A stretch of 25,554 nt of DNA from UBA7683 sp964397855 (GTDB taxonomy: Bacteria; Patescibacteriota; Saccharimonadia; Saccharimonadales; UBA7683): contig CAYNKQ010000017.1 in the NCBI GenBank assembly GCA_964397855.1, positions 1 to 25,554 of the forward strand, given 5' to 3'. Below the pieces are notes generated by a model that searched no databases, had not been told where the DNA came from, and saw only the letters and a list, made by a program, of their open reading frames with translations. How positions within the stretch are numbered: the first letter of the stretch is position 1; every line of letters begins with the position of its first letter. Position numbers and translations under genes: made by a program. Shown here in pieces: positions 8,672 to 16,736 of the stretch.

Positions 8672-8680
8672 AGTATAACA
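8672..8680 (-). promoter_or_regulatory. bL25 promoter, extended -10
   Basis: Minus-strand TGT followed by TATACT (8677-8672). The -35 region is poor (TTTAAG at 17 nt). The leader is about 30 nt and includes the ribosome site at 8648-8653. Confidence 0.5.
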
Positions 8681-8722
8681 GATATAGCGAGGTTCTTAAA
8701 CCTGGTGTGCTGTTTGCAATGT

Positions 8723-8731
8723 TGCTATACT
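8723..8731 (+). promoter_or_regulatory. dedA promoter, extended -10 next to the start codon
   Basis: TGC TATACT (8723-8731, with one extra T before) lies 8 nt before ATG 8740, so transcription should start at or within 2 nt of the codon. The -35 region is weak. The 14-mer TTGCTATACTACTT here also occurs at about 604-617, between the convergent first gene and the sortase. Confidence 0.55.
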
Positions 8732-8739
8732 ACTTTCTA

Positions 8740-9405
8740 ATGTCAGTTATTTCACCAGAAGCAATCGCGCATGCCGGGATATTTGTAATCGCAGGGGTAA
8801 TTTTTGCAGAAAGCGGCCTTATGGTTGGCTTTTTTCTACCTGGGGACAGCCTACTTTTTACAGCTGGGTTTTTAGCCAGTCAGGGCATTTTAGATATTCA
8901 TGTGCTTGCCGCCGCTTGTTTCATAGCGGCAGTATTAGGAGACAGCGTTGGATATGCTTTTGGCAACAGAATGGGCCCACGGCTGCTTAAAAGACCTGAT
9001 GGCCGAATATTTAAAAAGAAGTACCTAGCTCAAGCTGAAGCATTCTACCAAGAACATGGTAAGAAAACGATCATCATCGCTCGCTTCACTCCAATTGTCA
9101 GAACATTTGCGCCAATTGTCGCGGGACTCGGAAAGATGCACTACCGAACATTCCTTGCCTATAACGTAATTGGTGGTGCTCTCTGGACTCTGGGCCTTAC
9201 CTACGCCGGCTTTTACCTTGGGAGGGTTGTGCCAGGTGTTGAGAATTATCTTGAAGTAATGATCCTGCTTGTGGTATTTATCAGCCTTCTACCGGCATTC
9301 CACCACTTTTTGAAAGAGGTTGAGAACCGTGACCGCGTAAAAAAGCTACCCGCCGTTACTATGCGTAAGATTCGTCAGATTATTAAAAAATCTGAAGAAA
9401 ACTAA
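8740..9405 (+). CDS. DedA-family membrane protein (VTT domain)
   Basis: DedA proteins are polytopic membrane proteins linked to lipid carrier or phospholipid flipping and to membrane energetics. The 221 residues show the family motifs: GVIFAESGLMVGFFLPGDSL near the start, the central GDSVGYAFGNRMG, and ARFTPIVRTFAPIVAGLGKM, with the conserved Arg residues, followed by the C-terminal helices. I take ATG 8740 as the start because a good extended -10 box ends at 8731. Longer starts at GTG 8707 or ATG 8719 would lie within or ahead of that promoter. The last 25 residues are basic. Convergent with the unknown gene at 9408 with a 2-nt gap. Confidence 0.9.
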   Translation: MSVISPEAIAHAGIFVIAGVIFAESGLMVGFFLPGDSLLFTAGFLASQGILDIHVLAAACFIAAVLGDSVGYAFGNRMGPRLLKRPDGRIFKKKYLAQAEAFYQEHGKKTIIIARFTPIVRTFAPIVAGLGKMHYRTFLAYNVIGGALWTLGLTYAGFYLGRVVPGVENYLEVMILLVVFISLLPAFHHFLKEVENRDRVKKLPAVTMRKIRQIIKKSEEN

Positions 9406-9407
9406 AC

Positions 9408-9965
9408 TCACGCAGAGCTGCCGCCAGTAAGTGGAATCGTGAAATCACCTTCGCTAATTATTCTTACGAGTTCGGCTTTACGGTCAGGATCCGTCTCACC
9501 GCTTGCGTATACATGGGCAAAATAATCGTGACCTTGCGTGTCGTCACATGTTAGTGGTTCAGTGCTGGAGCCTATGAGCGTCTGTGCGGTTGATATTCTG
9601 ATATTCCTTGACATCCGCAGCAAGACTTCTCTAGATTGGCCGGCATATGGTGCTTCTAATTGGCAAACAGCGGGGAGTGAAAGACCTTCACGCTCAGCAG
9701 CCCTACGAAGTCCGTGTTTAAACATAGAGATATAGGCAATGTCACCACGTAACGGCAAAGCTTCTGGAATGGCGCCCGGTGATACGCTAGTAACTGAGGC
9801 AACCTCATGCTCAGCATAGTACGTTGCCAGAAACACTGCTTGCAGCAAATTACGCGCTATTTCAGGAGTAGCTTCACCTCGCTGTTCCATAAAGTTCGCT
9901 GAAACATCAATGAGAAGGTCTTCAAACTGACCACCTGGAGCCGCAACTGCTGTTTTGCGTGTCAT
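9408..9965 (-). CDS. Unrecognised soluble protein, 185 residues
   Basis: A clean ORF with no membrane segment and no signal peptide. It contains 2 Cys, several Arg/Glu-rich helices, and a C-terminal part that ends FTIPLTGGSSA. I do not recognise the family. It lies just downstream of uvrA, and its own extended -10 box (TGTTATAAT) overlaps the last codons and stop of uvrA. The start about 7 nt downstream coincides with the ATG, so the mRNA is probably leaderless and independently initiated. Confidence 0.75.
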   Translation of the reverse strand: MTRKTAVAAPGGQFEDLLIDVSANFMEQRGEATPEIARNLLQAVFLATYYAEHEVASVTSVSPGAIPEALPLRGDIAYISMFKHGLRRAAEREGLSLPAVCQLEAPYAGQSREVLLRMSRNIRISTAQTLIGSSTEPLTCDDTQGHDYFAHVYASGETDPDRKAELVRIISEGDFTIPLTGGSSA

Positions 9966-9971
9966 AATTAC

Positions 9972-9980
9972 ATTATAACA
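9972..9980 (-). promoter_or_regulatory. Extended -10 promoter of the 9965 gene, overlapping the uvrA stop
   Basis: Minus-strand TGT TATAAT, with the hexamer at 9977-9972. Seven bases on is the A of the ATG at 9965. No clear -35; the extended -10 may suffice. Confidence 0.6.
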
Positions 9981-12783
9981 TATTTGTCAAATATTTACCA
10001 GTGTGTGAATCTTTATTCTTAGCTACTTGCTCAGGTGTGCCTTCAGCCATAATCTGTCCGCCACCCTCGCCACCTTCTGGACCCATGTCAATAATATGGT
10101 CGGCGGATTTTATAACATCAAGATTATGTTCAATAATGACCATTGAATTACCCGTATCAACAAGCGCGTTCAATACTTCTAGCAATTTCTTTACGTCCGC
10201 AGAATGAAGACCAGTTGTAGGCTCATCAAGAATATAGAGCGTTTTGCCGGTAGGCCGACGAGAGAGTTCGGCAGCAAGCTTAATACGCTGGGCCTCACCG
10301 CCGGAAAGTGTTGTAGCTGGCTGACCAAGCTTCACATAGCCAAGACCAACGTCGTAGAGTGTCTGCATTTTTCTCGCGATGCTTGGTTGATTTTCAAAAA
10401 ATTCAACTGCTTGTTCAATTGTCATTTCGAGTACGTCAGAGATTGTTTTATTCTTGTACTTAATTTCGAGAGCTTCGCGGTTATAACGTTTGCCTTTGCA
10501 TACTTCACATGTCACATATACGTCAGGCAAAAAGTGCATTTCGATTTTTATGATGCCATCACCCTGACAGTTTTCACAGCGGCCACCTTTAACATTAAAA
10601 CTAAATCGTCCGGCTTTATAGCCACGAATTGCGGCTTCGTTAGTATTAGTAAATAGTTCACGAATCGGCGTGAATACGCCAGTATAGGTTGCGGGGTTTG
10701 AGCGTGGAGTACGCCCAATTGCAGATTGATCAATTATGATCGCTTTATCAAGCTGTTCAATTCCCACTATTTCTTCATGTTTGCCCGGCACCATGTGCGC
10801 CCTATGTAAACGGGCCTGGAGTTCTTTAGCCAAAATGTCATTGATAAGCGTTGATTTACCGGAACCTGAAACACCGCTAACCACCACCATTTGACCCAAT
10901 GGCACGGTGACGTCAATACTACGCAAGTTATGTTCGGCTGCACCACGAATTATAAGTTCACCACCACTGCCTTTTCGACGTTTTTTTGGAACTTCGATAG
11001 ATTTTGCGCCAGAAAGATATTGGCCAGTAATGCTGTTTTTGTTCTCAGCCACTTCACCAGGCGTACCGGAAGCCACAACGTTGCCACCATGTACACCAGC
11101 CCCGGGGCCAATGTCTATCAACCAGTCGGCTGCACGAATAGTATCCTCATCATGTTCAACTACTATTACAGAGTTACCAATATCTCGAAGATGCTTTAAT
11201 GTTCCTATCAGCCTGTCGTTATCACGTTGGTGAAGGCCAATTGAAGGTTCGTCGAGTACGTACAACACCCCCATTAAGCCAGAGCCAATTTGTGTTGCTA
11301 GACGAATTCGCTGAGCCTCACCGCCGGAAAGTGTTGCCGCGCTGCGCTGAAGGTTGAGATAATTTAGACCGACATTATTTAAAAACGTTAGTCGCGAGAT
11401 AATTTCTTTACAAACTTGCTCAATAATAAAGTTTTCTTTTTCCGTAAACTTTGTTTTGCTTAGTAAATCGAGCGCATCACTTACGGAAAGGTCTGTCACG
11501 TCTTTGATAGAAAAGCCGTGTACAGTGACGGCCAAGACTTCTGGCCTAAGACGAGCACCTTTACAGGTATAACATGGGCGTTCGCGCATGAACCTTTCAA
11601 TATCTTTTCGCATAAAGTCACTATCGGTTTCTTTATGGCGACGTTCAAGATTAGGAATTACACCTTCGTAGGTTGATTCAAAGTCTCGGCCATAGCTAAG
11701 TTTAACTGTGTATTTTTCCGTTCCTGTACCATACAAAATCCGCTCCATGTTTTCAGCGCTCAAATTTGCAGTTGATTCATGTAGACTAAATTTATATTTA
11801 TCTGCAACTGCCTGCATTTTCTTCATATACCATGCGTCTGAGTTAACCCGGTTAAACGGCCGGATGGCACCTTCAGCAATCGTCAGATTGTTGTTTGGAA
11901 TGACAAGGTCTGGGTCAACCTCTAGACGAGACCCCAGGCCAGTACAGGTTGGACAAGCGCCTTGCGGAGCGTTAAAGCTGAAGATTCGTGGCTCAAGCTC
12001 TGGCAGCGAAAGATCTGGGTGATCCGGGCAGGCATAACGCTGAGAGAGTAGCTGATCTTCATTAGTGTCAGCGTTATGAATAATGATAGTTTCTTTCCCC
12101 AGCTCTAGAGCTTGTTCGATTGACTGAGAAAGCCGACCTTGATTTGATTCGTCGTTTGTTAAGCGATCAACAACTATTTCAATAGTATGTTTAAACTTTT
12201 TATCGAGCTGCGGCCATTCGTCCAGACTATAAATAACACCATCGACTCTGGCACGTGCAAAACCACTTCGTTGGTATTCCCCCGGCACGTGTTCGAACTG
12301 ACCCTTTTTGGCATTCACAATTGGCGCTAGTATCATGAGGCGCGTACCCTTTTCTTGACTCAAAACTTCGTCAACAATGGCCTGTGGGGTTAAGCGCCGG
12401 ACTTCGTTGCCATCAATCGGACAGTGCGGAACACCGATTCGTGCAAAAAGTAGTCGGAGGTAATCGTAAATTTCGGTCACAGTTGCAACTGTAGAACGTG
12501 GATTCCGTGAAGTTGATTTTTGATCAATTGAGATCGCGGGTGAAAGGCCGTCAATCTGGTCGACATCTGGCTTTTCCATCAGTCCCAAAAACTGCCTTGC
12601 ATAGCTAGAGAGTGATTCAACGTACCTTCTTTGTCCTTCGGCATAAATTGTATCGAAGGCTAAAGAAGATTTTCCAGAACCTGAAAGCCCTGTAATAACC
12701 ACCAGTTTTTCGCGAGGGATTTCCACACTGATATCTTTTAAGTTGTGCTCCCGAGCACCGCGGACTGAAATAAACTCACTCAT
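9973..12783 (-). CDS. uvrA: Excinuclease ABC subunit A
   Basis: UvrA is the damage-sensing ATPase of nucleotide excision repair and loads UvrB on DNA. The 936 residues match the usual length. Two ABC ATPase halves are present: Walker A GLSGSGKS (32-39) and GVSGSGKS (637-644), signatures LSGGEAQRI beginning at 485 and 826, and DEP Walker B motifs near 511 and 853. Zinc-binding sites are seen at C252, H255, C277 and C280 (the second ligand is His here) and at C736, C739, C759 and C762. The loop FSFNAPQGACPTCTGLG is canonical. The start has no Shine-Dalgarno sequence and follows a TATAAT box by 8 nt. uvrB and uvrC are not in this window. Confidence 0.98.
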   Translation of the reverse strand: MSEFISVRGAREHNLKDISVEIPREKLVVITGLSGSGKSSLAFDTIYAEGQRRYVESLSSYARQFLGLMEKPDVDQIDGLSPAISIDQKSTSRNPRSTVATVTEIYDYLRLLFARIGVPHCPIDGNEVRRLTPQAIVDEVLSQEKGTRLMILAPIVNAKKGQFEHVPGEYQRSGFARARVDGVIYSLDEWPQLDKKFKHTIEIVVDRLTNDESNQGRLSQSIEQALELGKETIIIHNADTNEDQLLSQRYACPDHPDLSLPELEPRIFSFNAPQGACPTCTGLGSRLEVDPDLVIPNNNLTIAEGAIRPFNRVNSDAWYMKKMQAVADKYKFSLHESTANLSAENMERILYGTGTEKYTVKLSYGRDFESTYEGVIPNLERRHKETDSDFMRKDIERFMRERPCYTCKGARLRPEVLAVTVHGFSIKDVTDLSVSDALDLLSKTKFTEKENFIIEQVCKEIISRLTFLNNVGLNYLNLQRSAATLSGGEAQRIRLATQIGSGLMGVLYVLDEPSIGLHQRDNDRLIGTLKHLRDIGNSVIVVEHDEDTIRAADWLIDIGPGAGVHGGNVVASGTPGEVAENKNSITGQYLSGAKSIEVPKKRRKGSGGELIIRGAAEHNLRSIDVTVPLGQMVVVSGVSGSGKSTLINDILAKELQARLHRAHMVPGKHEEIVGIEQLDKAIIIDQSAIGRTPRSNPATYTGVFTPIRELFTNTNEAAIRGYKAGRFSFNVKGGRCENCQGDGIIKIEMHFLPDVYVTCEVCKGKRYNREALEIKYKNKTISDVLEMTIEQAVEFFENQPSIARKMQTLYDVGLGYVKLGQPATTLSGGEAQRIKLAAELSRRPTGKTLYILDEPTTGLHSADVKKLLEVLNALVDTGNSMVIIEHNLDVIKSADHIIDMGPEGGEGGGQIMAEGTPEQVAKNKDSHTGKYLTNML

Positions 12784-12791
12784 AGGATCTA

Positions 12792-12800
12792 ATTATATCA
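12792..12800 (-). promoter_or_regulatory. uvrA promoter, extended -10
   Basis: Minus-strand TGA TATAAT, hexamer at 12797-12792, 8 nt before the ATG. Predicted start at about 12785, so a leader of about 2 nt. I see no LexA-type operator. Confidence 0.6.
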
Positions 12801-12837
12801 TTGATCTGTAAAATAGTGGGACTAACGTAATTTAGCG

Positions 12838-12843
12838 TATACT
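12838..12843 (+). promoter_or_regulatory. -10 box of the PGPGW-like gene
   Basis: TATACT ends 8 nt before ATG 12852, so transcription should start within about 2 nt of it. The -35 region is weak. Confidence 0.45.
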
Positions 12844-12851
12844 TAAAGTAC

Positions 12852-13283
12852 ATGAAGAAACGAGATCAACTATATTCATGGTGGAAGAAAAAGCCGACCA
12901 GCGTTCGAAAGCCATTTACGTTTGCGCTTGGCCTGGTGCTTATTATCGTCGCCCCTTTAGTTGGAACAGTCCCTGGACCAGGTGGTATTGCCATATTTCT
13001 GGCGGGTATCGCAGTATTGGCTACTGAATTTGACTGGGCAGAAGCGCTTAAAGCCTTCTTCTTGGAAACAGTTCCCCAAGAGATTAAAAATAGGTGGCGC
13101 CCAACACCTAGGTGGGAGATTGCCTTTGATGTTACGTCACTCTTTTTGTTGGCTGGTGCTGCAGCAGCTGCAGTCTATAGCTGGTGGGCACCGGTACTGT
13201 CGTTAGGCATTGGCGGGCTTTGTTTGTTCTTATTCAACCGAGACCGACTCACAAGACTTAAAAAACGCTTGCGTAAGCAGTAA
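12852..13283 (+). CDS. PGPGW-like small membrane protein
   Basis: A 143-residue protein with a hydrophobic helix (about 23-45) running into GTVPGPGGIAIFLAGIAVLATEF. This fits the PGPGW family of putative transmembrane proteins, whose hallmark is a PGPGW/PGPGG turn between two helices. A second hydrophobic pair lies at about 93-130, and both ends are rich in Lys and Arg. The family has no established function; related proteins are common in Actinobacteria. It lies 23 nt before pheA, which has its own promoter within the end of this gene. Confidence 0.75.
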   Translation: MKKRDQLYSWWKKKPTSVRKPFTFALGLVLIIVAPLVGTVPGPGGIAIFLAGIAVLATEFDWAEALKAFFLETVPQEIKNRWRPTPRWEIAFDVTSLFLLAGAAAAAVYSWWAPVLSLGIGGLCLFLFNRDRLTRLKKRLRKQ

Positions 13284-13297
13284 ATCCTGCGTATCAT
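13269..13297 (+). promoter_or_regulatory. pheA promoter
   Basis: TTGCGT (13269-13274), 17-nt spacer, TATCAT (13292-13297). Transcription from about 13304 leaves a leader of about 3 nt before ATG 13307. Confidence 0.55.
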
Positions 13298-13306
13298 CTT
13301 CGTAGT

Positions 13307-14140
13307 ATGAAAATAGCAATCCAGGGTTTCAGTGGCTCATTTCACGCTCTTGCGGCCAAACAACTGTATGGTGAAGACATCGAGCTAGTGTACTGCAAGT
13401 CATTTGCAGAAGTATTCAAATCACTACAAGACCACGTCTCAGACAGAGCGGTGGTCGCTATTGAGAACTCGCTATATGGTTCAATTAATGCGGTCTACGA
13501 TCTTCTTCATGCGCATACATTCAAAATTGTCGCTGAAGCTTACGAGCTTGTGGGGCTACACCTTCTAGGTGTACCAGGTGCTACTTTGGAAGGAATTACA
13601 GACGTCTATTCGCAAGCACCTGCACTTGGTGAATCAACCGTGTTTCTTGAAGAAAAACTACCCAATGCCGAGTTGCATGAACATGCAGACACCGCTCTAG
13701 CAGCTAAAGAGGTCGCCACATGGGGAGATCCAACACGAGCTGCGATTGCTAGCAAAATGGCAGCTAAGGAATACGGGCTAGAAGTAATTGCCCGAAACAT
13801 TGAGACCCATGCAGAAAACTACACCCGTTTTATCGCCCTTAGCCTTGGATCTACTAACAGCGGCGATCCTACCAAAACCTCAATCCTTTTTCAAACCGCA
13901 GACACGCCTGGATCTCTATATCAAGCGCTCGGTGTATTTGCAAAACGTGACATAAATTTAACCAAGCTTGAAAGCCGTCCCATTATTGGAGACATGTGGC
14001 GATATATGTATTATGTAGATTTTAACCTCGGCATGAATAGCGGCAGGGCTCAAGAGGCTTTAAGTGAACTTAAAAATTACGCAACCGATATCCAAGTTCT
14101 TGGCTCCTACGCTACCGACACGCTACGCATTGATACGTGA
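13307..14140 (+). CDS. pheA: Prephenate dehydratase
   Basis: Converts prephenate to phenylpyruvate, the committed step to phenylalanine. The 277 residues are the usual monofunctional length. Catalytic domain about 1-182: IQGFSGSF at the start, AIENSLYGSI (51-60) and the catalytic TRF triad at 173-175. ACT regulatory domain about 190-270: TPGSLYQALGVFAKRDINLTKLE-type core with ESRP at 222-225, the phenylalanine-binding motif. All key motifs are intact, so it looks functional. No other aromatic amino acid gene is nearby. No Shine-Dalgarno sequence; the promoter lies just upstream. Family is certain; the source of its substrate in a reduced genome is not. Confidence 0.93.
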   Translation: MKIAIQGFSGSFHALAAKQLYGEDIELVYCKSFAEVFKSLQDHVSDRAVVAIENSLYGSINAVYDLLHAHTFKIVAEAYELVGLHLLGVPGATLEGITDVYSQAPALGESTVFLEEKLPNAELHEHADTALAAKEVATWGDPTRAAIASKMAAKEYGLEVIARNIETHAENYTRFIALSLGSTNSGDPTKTSILFQTADTPGSLYQALGVFAKRDINLTKLESRPIIGDMWRYMYYVDFNLGMNSGRAQEALSELKNYATDIQVLGSYATDTLRIDT

Positions 14141-14187
14141 AGTCTGACGCCGTCGGAAAAAACACAACGCAATAACCGATTTTTGGG

Positions 14188-14217
14188 TTGTCAAGAGTAG
14201 GCGATACGCCGTACTAT
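14188..14217 (+). promoter_or_regulatory. Promoter of the 14257 membrane protein gene
   Basis: TTGTCA (14188-14193), an 18-nt spacer and TACTAT (14212-14217). A start near 14224 gives a leader of about 30 nt. Confidence 0.45.
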
Positions 14218-14256
14218 AGAGTTAACAGAAAGTTAATGGCGAAAGGGTGCGAGATT

Positions 14257-14583
14257 ATGAGAAAAGTGCTCTGGGTAAGTGTATTAATGGCAATTGTTGG
14301 TTTTATTGTGTGGTCTAAAAATCCCTTAGACGATACCATGAATTTTATAATTGGTGGCTCAATTCCTGGAACAAAACATTCGATTGGATTTTGGTCTATG
14401 CTGGGTGTTGCTGGCTTAATTCTTACTATCATTCACCATGCCTATAAAGATTTAAAACTACAGATGCTAGCTCAGACTGCAAAAGAAATCAAAGCCGAAG
14501 AAGCCAAAAAAGAATTTCAAGATTCTCACAACTTTGAATTTGATCGTAGCAAACGCTCAGTCATTGCAGCCCGCAGCTCGTAG
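14257..14583 (+). CDS. Small membrane protein of unknown function
   Basis: A 108-residue protein with two hydrophobic segments (about 4-19 and 45-64), joined by a loop that includes NFIIGGSIPGTKH. A charged, Lys/Glu-rich helical tail follows (about 68-100, LKLQMLAQTAKEIKAEEAKK). I choose ATG 14257 because GGG precedes it by 9 nt and the protein then opens with MRK and a membrane helix. ATG 14236 (seven codons longer) is possible. The frame is open further up to 14188, but the promoter lies there. No family recognised. Confidence 0.65.
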   Translation: MRKVLWVSVLMAIVGFIVWSKNPLDDTMNFIIGGSIPGTKHSIGFWSMLGVAGLILTIIHHAYKDLKLQMLAQTAKEIKAEEAKKEFQDSHNFEFDRSKRSVIAARSS

Positions 14584-14617
14584 ATAGTTCTTATTATAGC
14601 CGAGGGACAATACGAAA

Positions 14618-16111
14618 CTAGTCAGGGATAGGCGCAATACTCTCAGCGTAGAGCTGCAACTCCTGAAGCAGGAATTGTGCTTCATCATCATTGCCGCGCA
14701 ACTTGGCCAACTCGCCAAGTCGATTTGCAAACTGCTGCAAAGAAAGCTGACCCCTAACGCCATTCATTACTCTCTCGTTCTTATAGACGTCCCAGGCTTC
14801 TCGTTCGCTGGCCGTTAAGCTCCGTGGAAAATTTCGAGCCTTATAACGCGGCAACATTGTCTCGAGTCTATCATCTGCAAATTCAAGGTTAAGGTCTGCC
14901 AGTTCATTTTCTTGAGCGGCGCGTACCGCTCGCATTTTAGTCTTATCACCCTCACCCACAAAACCTTCGTAAATCCTAAAGTCAGGATCAACTTCAGTAC
15001 CATATTTTGATTTCCTTTCAGTATCAACTTGATCATAAAGCTGGCTCAAGCGTTCTGCAAAACCATCAATACCTAAGAATCTATTATAATTTTCTTGAAT
15101 TTGTTGTTGGGTTAAATCAATTCGTTTTTGGCTCGCAGCGTCAAGAACCCCAAGTGGTGCGACTGCTGGGCAAGCGTTTGGCTTAAGCGTTTTAACAGGA
15201 AGCATTTCGGTTTCTCTGCTACGCGAAAATGCTTTTAATATAAGTTCATCGTCAGAAAGCATCGCAAGCTCAGCTGGATCTTGACGGAGATCGTATACTA
15301 AAACTGATCCGTGAGCACCCTGAGCAAATGGTACCACCGCAGTGGTCTTCTGCCACTTAGTACTATAGCGACCAGATGTATACAGGAACGGTTGCGGATC
15401 GTCGATATCTATAAGTTCTAGAACTCGCTTCTTGTCTCTTACGCCTAGGAGATAATCGAATATTTTTGGTTGTTTTTCTTTAAGAAGTTTGGCTACTGAA
15501 ATGGTAGCAGTTACATCGCTAAGCGCATCATGAGCGTGTTCATGAGAGAGTCCATTAACTTTCGTAAGTAGCTCTAATCGGTTAGTTGGCACAAGCTCTT
15601 GTTTCTGATTTGTCTCTTTTTCCAGCTGCTTGCCAGGTTCGGATTCACCCCATTTTCTTGTGGGCTCAAACGGCCATTCAATGCCCTCTGGCCGAAGCGC
15701 CCTGATCATTCGCACAACGTCCATAAGATCCCAACGCGAACGGCCATCTTGCCATTGCCATTCGTATGGATCGTAGAAGTTGCGCCATAACGTTGCTCGC
15801 ATAAACTCGTCGTCAAAACGGACCGTATTGAATCCCGCTATAACCGTGTCGGGCTGTAGTACCTCGTCATAAAACAGCTTTATAAATTCAGCTTCACTGT
15901 AGCCTTCCTCAAACGTTTTTTGGGGAGTTATTCCTGTTATGAGTACCGCATCGGGGTCTGGTAATATCTCGTCTGTGAGCTTAATTATCCAGTTCTGGGG
16001 CTCTCCGATAGGCTTAAAGTTTTCATCTGTTCGTTGGCCTGCAAACTGCATAATACGCTGTGCACGAGCATTGATTCCTGAAGTTTCGAGATCATAAAAG
16101 TAGAAGGTCAT
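14618..16111 (-). CDS. sbcB: Exodeoxyribonuclease I
   Basis: Degrades single-stranded DNA 3' to 5', acting in recombination and mismatch repair. The 497 residues match the family. The DEDD exonuclease domain occupies about 1-200: YDLETSG with Asp7 and Glu9, GFNTVRFDDEFMR around 115, and HDALSDV near 200. The SH3-like and C-terminal helical domains follow, including LQQFANRLGELAKLRGN. No Shine-Dalgarno sequence precedes the ATG. It lies downstream of the structured RNA locus, whose terminator at 16149-16169 separates the two. Confidence 0.93.
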   Translation of the reverse strand: MTFYFYDLETSGINARAQRIMQFAGQRTDENFKPIGEPQNWIIKLTDEILPDPDAVLITGITPQKTFEEGYSEAEFIKLFYDEVLQPDTVIAGFNTVRFDDEFMRATLWRNFYDPYEWQWQDGRSRWDLMDVVRMIRALRPEGIEWPFEPTRKWGESEPGKQLEKETNQKQELVPTNRLELLTKVNGLSHEHAHDALSDVTATISVAKLLKEKQPKIFDYLLGVRDKKRVLELIDIDDPQPFLYTSGRYSTKWQKTTAVVPFAQGAHGSVLVYDLRQDPAELAMLSDDELILKAFSRSRETEMLPVKTLKPNACPAVAPLGVLDAASQKRIDLTQQQIQENYNRFLGIDGFAERLSQLYDQVDTERKSKYGTEVDPDFRIYEGFVGEGDKTKMRAVRAAQENELADLNLEFADDRLETMLPRYKARNFPRSLTASEREAWDVYKNERVMNGVRGQLSLQQFANRLGELAKLRGNDDEAQFLLQELQLYAESIAPIPD

Positions 16112-16118
16112 ACAGTAT

Positions 16119-16124
16119 AGTATG
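16119..16124 (-). promoter_or_regulatory. -10 box of sbcB
   Basis: Minus-strand CATACT (16124-16119); seven bases on is the sbcB ATG at 16111. An overlapping TATACT (16119-16114) is too close to the codon. Confidence 0.4.
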
Positions 16125-16148
16125 GCTCATTATTTGCACCATGACAAA

Positions 16149-16169
16149 CAAAAAACACCTTCCGGTGCT
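16149..16169 (-). terminator. Intrinsic terminator of the structured RNA locus
   Basis: On the minus strand AGCACC-GGAA-GGTGTT (16169-16154) forms a 6-bp stem with one G-U pair, run straight into a T-rich tract (16153-16146). On the plus strand the stem has a mismatch and no T tract. The alternative 5' arm AACACC at 16188-16183 could pair with the same GGTGTT. Confidence 0.65.
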
Positions 16170-16191
16170 AATAACTTTTTGGGGTGTTCAG

Positions 16192-16208
16192 TAACAAACT
16201 GAACGAGT
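16192..16208. repeat. 17-nt inverted repeat, left copy
   Basis: TAACAAACTGAACGAGT, the exact reverse complement of 16737-16753. It could be the 3' strand of a closing RNA helix or a terminal inverted repeat of a small mobile element (both ends have an outer TA). A 6-bp hairpin at 16187-16203 uses some of the same bases. Confidence 0.85.
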
Positions 16209-16441
16209 CAAACCACCCGACGGGGTGGAGCGGTTGGTGCATTGTTGGTTCGTGGCCTCGTCAGCGACATGGATTGTGGGTTGTTCCTTGGCCGAAGCCA
16301 AGATCCAACATCCACCCTGTCGACGATGTGTGTGACCTTACTCGAACCTCCGTTGCAGCATCCACTCCACCCCGCTGTCCTCAGCGAGGACGGTTCACGT
16401 ACGAAGACGTGAAGTTGTTGTCCCGAGCGGGACCTTCTTGG

Positions 16442-16543
16442 TCAGGCTCGGAAGTGGGTGGCGTGATCGGCGTCGGACGTGGCGGTGTCGTGGTGCGCAG
16501 CATCGGGCGCGGGGGTGAACAGGGCCTTGCAGGATCGCTTCAT
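16442..16543 (-). CDS. Possible 33-residue ORF within the RNA locus
   Basis: ATG at 16543 follows GGAGG (16555-16551) by 7 nt, one of the best ribosome sites in the window. It encodes MKRSCKALFTPAPDAAHHDT and 13 more residues, ending TGA at 16442. Its third codon positions are almost all G or C, unlike neighbouring genes, and the strand is C-rich and poor in self-pairing. It might be a real small gene, a gained actinobacterial fragment or an accident of the RNA's composition. No family recognised. Confidence 0.3.
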   Translation of the reverse strand: MKRSCKALFTPAPDAAHHDTATSDADHATHFRA

Positions 16544-16637
16544 GTAATGTCCTCCAGGGACGTCGATGGTCGATTGCTGTATTGCCGTAATCTCCGTTAT
16601 GAAGCTAGAGGGTTGGTCTCTTAACCTTCCTATTATT

Positions 16638-16717
16638 GGATATATGCGCTTCAGTCAGGATTTTATGATGATCTAACTACTGCTACATCACCATAAAATC
16701 CCGACGAGCGCATATCC
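16638..16717 (-). other. Long near-perfect hairpin at the 5' side of the RNA locus
   Basis: Minus-strand arms: 16717-16707 pairs with 16650-16638 (11 bp with a 2-nt bulge), and 16705-16687 pairs with 16672-16654 (19 bp with two G-U pairs), capped by a 14-nt loop. The two G-U pairs would be A-C mismatches on the plus strand. There is no T tract after it, so it is not a simple terminator. Confidence 0.75.
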
Positions 16718-16736
16718 CTTTTATACGTTCTAACCT

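Noticed and set aside
10001..12022. Plus-strand ORFs opposite uvrA
   Set aside because: They are antisense shadows of a clear, full-length uvrA with intact motifs.
16184..16624. 146-codon plus-strand ORF across the RNA locus
   Set aside because: Its codons lie over the helices of the minus-strand RNA, it has no ribosome site, and its composition (Arg, Gly, Ser, Trp) looks like chance translation of G+C-rich RNA sequence.
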